From: Bigelowiella natans CCMP2755
Taxonomy: Eukaryota; Cercozoa; Chlorarachniophyceae
Reading direction: 5' to 3'
Length of the DNA stretch: 64,000 nucleotides
NCBI GenBank assembly: GCA_000320545.1
Contig: ADNK01002519.1
Location: 207,001 to 271,000 of the forward strand
In this document: piece after piece, positions 59,283 through 64,000 of the stretch
Layout of the letters: every line of letters starts with the position of its first letter
Numbering within the stretch: position 1 is the first letter of the stretch
Translations under genes and position numbers: made by a program
Notes under the pieces: model-generated
The model's database searches: none
Told to the model about the DNA's origin: nothing
What the model saw: only the letters and a program-made list of their open reading frames with translations

Positions 59283-60977
59283 GTTGCTTTAAAGGAGAGA
59301 GAGAGGATACACGGAATCTATCACCGCACGAATACAAAACACATTAAATATCTTCCAAATTGTAGTTTTGTTATGTTTACATACTTGTACGTGTACACAC
59401 CATGTTTATTTAAGAAATGTATAAAATTGCAGTCCAAATCGGCAATTTCGGCACGGGCTCCTGAATACAATGGCGACAATTTATGAACGGTAGGAGGAAT
59501 GCTATACTACATAATGATCGCAATCCCTTCATTCAAGGACATCAATACTTTACTGATAATGTAGGAACTTCCCATGTAATTCTTTGCTTCAAGCTTTCTG
59601 TTGTGTCTCTGTTGTCTGTAGCGCGATCTGCATAACAACATTTTCAACGATGCTTTTGGCCTACATAGAACCTAAATTGAAACCTTCTTTCTCCTCATAT
59701 ATATCAGAGAAGGGATTGCAAGAGGGTTTTATTCAGGAGTCATTCCAACGGTAAGTACAGCATTTCATTACGACATGTTATAACTCGCGCTACTCGCATT
59801 CACAGACAAATACAAGGCGGTTAGCGCTACGACACGATCTAATAGGATTTATCGATGTTCGTAGCAGCTTTTATTTATTTTATGTTTAATCTCTATATCC
59901 TTCTTTCTTCAGATCATGAAGGCAGCTGTAAACAACTGCATTCGATTCGTGGTTACTATATACTTGAATAACTTGACGAAAACAAACATTCTCAATAGGA
60001 CAAATGATAAAACCGACTATCCCCTGCATATCCCCCCCCCCCCCGGCCTCTTTGGTTTTGTGATATTGTGATACAGACCTATGAACAATTCTGCGCTATC
60101 ACGAGCTCTCTTCGTCGGTAGTCTTATTGCTATCCTAACATCATTTCCCTAAGAATCAGCGCATCTGAAGTGAATGACGTACATCGATGTTCAGGGAAGA
60201 AGAGATAACAGTGTCCACAAGTCTCTTTGCAGGCTCCATGGCCGGGCTGATATCGGTGCGGAAACGGGAACTTTAATATACTAAATAGTGCGAGAAGAAT
60301 ACTGCTAATAATGCAAGAGATTGTTTCATATGATATATCGGTCAGGCGTTGGTGACGCAGCCCATCGACACAGTCAAAACGAATATGCAGGTTAGTATTT
60401 CTCTCAAGGAAGAAGAAAAAGGAGGAGGAGGAGGAGGAGGAGGAGGAGATGATGATAATAAAAAATAGGACAAAGAACATGAGTGTATAAAGCGTCTTCG
60501 TTTCCTTCAATACTGTAGCTAGATGCCTGAACAACTATTTGAACAACTCTAGTCGTTAAGTGCCAGCAAGCACCGTCGAAGCCTCTTCGGCTGTGCAAAG
60601 GTGAATCATCATTGGGAGCCAAGTTTTTTTCAAGCAATAATATTAATGATACATTGATCTTCAGTATACAATCAAACGTGTGGGGCTGCCATGGTTGATC
60701 TTGTTGTTACTGTTGTTATTACGTCATCTCCTTCTCGTGCAGGAGGTGTACCTTAATGGTGGGCTAACTGGCTTTTACCGAGGAATCGGGGCTCGTCTGG
60801 TGCGAGTGTGCTCCGAACAAGTAAGAGTGTTCATTCTCTGTGTGCTCTCTATTTGATTTAAGCTGAAAGACAGAAGAGGTTAACGCGTAGACGCGATGCA
60901 TGTTACAGGCGATACTATTCACTCTGTTTTATCGATTTGGTCGATGGCTAGATCAGACTCTTACTTGGAAGGAGTAG
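57275..60977 (+). CDS. mitochondrial carrier family protein (SLC25)
   Basis: Inner-membrane metabolite carrier with three two-helix repeats. Exons in order: a poorly conserved N-terminal part ending VVCTSNAG at a phase-0 GTGAGT donor (57510), MLAGACEICITYPFEYSK (57699; repeat-1 P-x-E-x-x-K motif), PLALYEGLSPW (58150), LVFSIPRAAIKFSTYE (58280), VCGGVAGAVEFGVA (58902), SKSAISARAPEYNG (59432), EGIARGFYSGVIPT (59710), IMKAAVNNCIRF (59914), EEEITVSTSLFAGSMAGLIS (60198), ALVTQPIDTVKTNMQ (60347; repeat-3 motif intact), LTGFYRGIGARLVRV (60769), and a last exon ending LDQTLTWKE at 60977. The NNCIRF/TQPIDTVKT style resembles tricarboxylate/citrate carriers, which is inference. The repeat-2 P-x-E motif was not located, so an exon may be missing near 58950-59430. 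ATG at 57275 is the first in frame. Confidence 0.78.
58793..58876. repeat. (CA)n and (TA)n microsatellites in a carrier intron
   Basis: Compound tract shortly before the exon VCGGVAGAVEFGVA; (CTG)n at 59249-59282 and (GAG)n at 60421-60448 lie in later introns. Confidence 0.9.
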
Positions 60978-61679
60978 AGCTGTAGATACGTGGTCCCTAT
61001 AACTTTCGGACAGATTGTGCACCTACTACACACACACACACACACACGCTACAGCGTGAGGGTCCTCATAGAATTTTTGTTGTGAATTAGTTTTCTTTAA
61101 TTTATACCTGAACGGTAACAACGACAGTAATTAGGGGAGTCATCTGGAAATGAAATAAACATTTGATGTACATGCATACGTTATTGATCAAGACGTATCA
61201 GCGATAGCTTGGAGGTCGCTGCAACACCAAAATGTTCATGTCTACATTTGGGACGTAACGTACGTTTCGACATCATTTATGTGCAGGCTGCATGAGCATG
61301 CTGAGGCATCAGCATAGATGTTGAACATGCAACAAGACATGGCTGAGGGCAGAAATGTGACGCCACGTGGTTTGCTACGTACATACTGTCGTCGAAATGT
61401 GGGAGAAATGCAATGAGACATTTATACTACATCTCAACATATTTGTTCAAGGAGCATCGCGCACATGCACGAGCAGTGCGCTCCACACGTTATATTCCGC
61501 ATGCTCTCACATCATATATACACAGTGATTTGTGTATTCATTCGAATGTTGCATAATTGAAATGACATGCATCGTAACTAAGTAATAGCAGCAGATGCAT
61601 ACTCAACATTATGTTTAAACACAACCACGCGAGTCCATTCCTATTGCTGATGGATAGTATCGTCTCTCATCGTCGAAAG
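60978..61679. other. tail-to-tail intergenic region, TGCA/GCATGC-rich
   Basis: Between the carrier (+) and a membrane protein (-). It has a short (CA)n at 61027-61047, then GTACATGCATACG (about 61168), GTGCAGGCTGCATGAGCATGC (about 61281), CGCACATGCACGAGCAGTGCGC (about 61461) and CGCATGCTC (61498). No gene is seen. Confidence 0.58.
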
Positions 61680-63152
61680 CTACGAAGCAAAGTAATCTAT
61701 GATACTGCCAAAGAGCAAGACAGTGCAGATGTTTCTCATCTCATGGCCCCTTTGAACAAAATTGAGGACTAAAGAAAGCAAAGCGAGGGGTATCCGAACG
61801 TTTGAGAGAACGGGGAGAGCAGCCATCGTGCAGACTATCATAAGAAGCTGTTGCATCCCAAGCATATGTGTTTGAGACAATCTCTTGCGTTTGACGAGAG
61901 TTTGCAGGAAAAATTCCATCACATACGCAGTGTTCAATCCAAGCCAGTACCACTGAGAACAAAAGGGGAGAGTGGTGAGTACTATGCACCATTCGAGAGC
62001 ATTGGCAAACTCCAGTTTATGATTTTCATATAAAATAAAGCTAATAACACCTTGAAATACTCCTGTGTAGCCAAACTTCGCACACCGACAATCCAATCTT
62101 TAAGGGCAATGCTAACGTTGAGGCCGTGCAGGAGGAAATGCTTGTAAAAAATGTACTGATATTTCTTGAGTCTAAAATACAATTACGCTGTCAGTTTTAC
62201 GATTATAGCGTGTATATACGAGTTGTTTTGATATTACACAAGTAACAACAAAAAAATAATATGACCTATATAAGTGTGGGATTATCCAGTCTAGTGCACC
62301 AGCAGCGGCATTTGACGGTTTTTTGGCGGAAAGCTTTGCATAATTGTCCGAGAATCGATTGACAGGGAAATACGATCTCACCAACCATGGCAACGTGACG
62401 AGCAATGCAATGCTGATACGAGCTGCCTTCCCACTGATAGAAGGAGACATTGTCGAAACGCAGTTTTGAATCACCTCTGGAACAAGATGGATGTAGATAA
62501 TCTGTGCAAGATTTAGTCCCTGTGGATGTAATAGAGAGGATGTTATCATTACCACAACAACGTTGGAGAAGTGTAGAATTTCTATCTAGTTATTATATCT
62601 TCAACCTGATAGAACGAGTGCTCAATCATCTCGTCGTAAGTGACAGTAGCGTCCTCATCCAACGTGCCTGATGCCTCGTTCGTAACCCGTCTGTGGTGCT
62701 ACGGGAGTAGGCCACGAAAACATCGCGCAAGTGCATATTTGTCGTCAAAAGATGGAAGTTCAAATAGAGAGGTAGCAGAAGAACAAACGTTTCAAAAAAT
62801 TATAAGCAACAGCAAGCACAGCTGCACCAACCGGAAATCCCCATGCGGCGCTTAAAGTTAGAAAGATCCCGGTGACGCCGAGCAGAACGTCAAATATGAA
62901 GCGTGGAAGAATATTTGAGTGTAGGTCTGCAAACCCGAACAGAAGTAACGCGAGATATATGGCACCTAGAACACGATGAGCACGCGCAAAGCGGGGCAGG
63001 AAAAGTCGGTAGGCCTGCAGAGCCAACACTGAGAGGTCGGTGAAGAAAATGGTGAAGCCTATGGAAAGAAGCAGCGAGACGAGAGGCCAATAATGTTCGA
63101 AGAACCAGGAGATAGAAAGCGATGAGCCAGCTCCAGCGCCGAAGGGCGCCAT
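61680..63152 (-). CDS. polytopic membrane protein, unknown family
   Basis: Exons on the minus strand: 63152 to about 62820 (ATG; helices HYWPLVSLLLSIGFTIFF, VLGAIYLALLLFGFA, LLGVTGIFLTLSAAW); about 62706-62605 (HRRVTNEASGTLDEDATVTY, a hydrophilic loop); 62520 to about 62275 (GLNLAQIIYIHLVPEVIQ; ISIALLVTLPWLVRSYF); about 62170-62052 (LKKYQYIFYKHFLLHGLNVS); and a last exon from about 62030 to stop 61680 (LEWCIVLTTLPFCSQWYWLG; LLMIVCTMAALPVLSNVRIP; ending GSIIDYFAS). The phase-0 joins at 62706 and 62520 close; the donor of exon 1 is one of three nearby GTs. At least seven membrane segments with a long loop between the first three and the rest. The family is not recognised and no catalytic motif is visible. 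Confidence 0.6.
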
Positions 63153-63522
63153 GATTCCTTCGGAACTCCTCAGGTTCCCAACAAGCAGCCCTGCTCCCGA
63201 TTTGCCCTTCTGACACGTGACCTGATGAGTTCCTGCTATTCTCTCACATTTAATAGTAACGTCAGCTTATTTTGGTTGTCGCCCATGTAATTCGCCCCAC
63301 TTCCACCATGTAAAAGTGGTTGGTATCTTCAAACAAATAGTAGTACGAACTGCCTCGTCCTTGCAGCCGTTGCTTTGACACATCTTCTTTCCTTCTTTTT
63401 TTAACTCTTTACATCTCCCAGCAGTTAGTAGTAGACTAGAAGATTCGTAGTTCTTCTGGCACATTTCGTCTGATCATCAATGCAAATTTCAGCCGTTCCC
63501 AAGCTAGCACAAGCTAGCAAGC
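63153..63522. other. 5' flank of the membrane-protein gene, no gene seen
   Basis: 370 bp up to the right-hand LTR. It ends with CAAGCTAGCACAAGCTAGC-like text just outside the LTR. A 65-codon minus frame (63267-63464) has no motif. Confidence 0.4.
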
Positions 63523-63848
63523 TGTTGCGCGTAAGGTGTTCACAGGCCGAGGCGCTACGTGCACAAGTAGGCAGGGGGGGGGAAAGGCACGTTTGCTTCC
63601 TTTTGAAGAGTTGTGTTTATTTTTATTAAAGATTATATTTTTATTAAATCGTGCACTGCGTAATCATTCGCGAAGCTTTCGCGAATGCCGCCGCACGTGG
63701 GGCAGCACACTTCCGGTGTGCTGCCATGAGTCCCGCCGGAACCCACGTGCCTATGCTGTATTAATATCTACGTTATCTATATTCTATATCCGCGACAACC
63801 CCTTTGTTGTCGCACGTGACTTGTGCCCGCGTAGTGGTACGCGCTACA
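63523..63848 (-). repeat. LTR (3' LTR of the right retrotransposon)
   Basis: 326 bp, TG...CA, identical to 639-964. On the minus strand it is immediately preceded by a purine-rich GGGGGAGG, as expected at a 3' LTR, while its other side does not resemble the PBS seen next to the left LTR. So the body of this copy extends right, out of the window. Confidence 0.85.
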
Positions 63849-63858
63849 CCTCCCCCAA
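63849..63858 (-). other. polypurine tract
   Basis: TTGGGGGAGG on the minus strand directly abutting the 3' LTR; the usual priming site for plus-strand DNA synthesis in LTR elements. Confidence 0.6.
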
Positions 63859-63899
63859 GTCACGTTGCTCCTTCCTTCCTTCCTTATTCCCTTAGACCT

Positions 63900-64000
63900 T
63901 CATCGCTTTCGGAACTTCACCAACCACCAGGTAATAGATTCCTTGATTTTCTTAGATGCACGGCTCTTGCTGGACTCCTTGGTGGCGACGCCTGCCGCCT
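63900..64000 (-). CDS. C-terminal end of the right retrotransposon polyprotein (partial)
   Basis: A minus-strand frame enters at 64000 and stops with TGA at 63902-63900, reading through KESSKSRASKKIKESITWW to a basic end KFRKR. It lies about 50 bp upstream of the polypurine tract, where pol or its last product should end. Too short to assign a domain. Confidence 0.4.
   Translation of the reverse strand, partial: AAGVATKESSKSRASKKIKESITWWLVKFRKR

Noticed and set aside
1-64000. tRNA, rRNA, CRISPR, operon-like or phage features
   Set aside because: None is recognisable; the window is nuclear eukaryotic sequence with spliceosomal introns.

Overview
This is a nuclear window from an intron-rich, probably unicellular eukaryote. 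The genes are split by many short GT-AG introns (mostly 60-200 nt), which are full of microsatellites: (CT)n, (CA)n, (TA)n, (GAT)n, (AGT)n. Products are typical eukaryotic housekeeping proteins: an importin-beta, a mitochondrial carrier, a GH38 alpha-mannosidase, SET, JmjC and RING proteins. A bacterial-type UDP-galactopyranose mutase and an Aas-like acyl ligase sit among them. The mix would suit an algal or other protist genome, but the species cannot be fixed from the sequence.

Layout. The left edge (1-964) is the 5' end of an LTR retrotransposon read on the minus strand: a gag-like frame running off the window, then its LTR. The right edge (63523-64000) carries an identical 326-bp LTR, here the 3' LTR of a second copy in the same orientation whose body runs off the other side. 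The 62 kb between them is a unique gene block.

Gene order in the block: UDP-Gal mutase (-), GTPase/small-heat-shock fusion (+), zinc-knuckle protein (-), small acidic-tailed protein (+), importin-beta (-), ZIP-like transporter (+), Pro/Ser-rich protein (-), polytopic membrane protein (+), MFS transporter (-), gene with an in-frame TGA (+), a possible lone 5' exon (-), GH38 alpha-mannosidase (+), SUMO-tailed protein (-), secretory JmjC/cupin protein (+), RING protein (-), SET protein (+), acyl ligase (-), glycerophosphocholine acyltransferase (-), mitochondrial carrier (+), polytopic membrane protein (-). Orientation alternates almost strictly, so nearly every gene shares a start region with one neighbour and a 3' region with the other.

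The tail-to-tail intergenic regions (7814-8524, 10921-11266, 18685-19661, 22496-23519, 38246-39025, 44335-45269, 51754-52436, 60978-61679) share an unusual vocabulary rich in TGCA, GCATGC, GTGCGC and GCTAGC. I do not see it in the head-to-head regions. This is the most interesting non-coding signal here.

Functional links are few. The head-to-tail GPC acyltransferase and acyl ligase could act together in phospholipid remodelling. UDP-Gal mutase and alpha-mannosidase both concern sugars but are not adjacent. Exon models were made by hand from splice sites and codon phase; where all phases close I say so, elsewhere gene spans are approximate.
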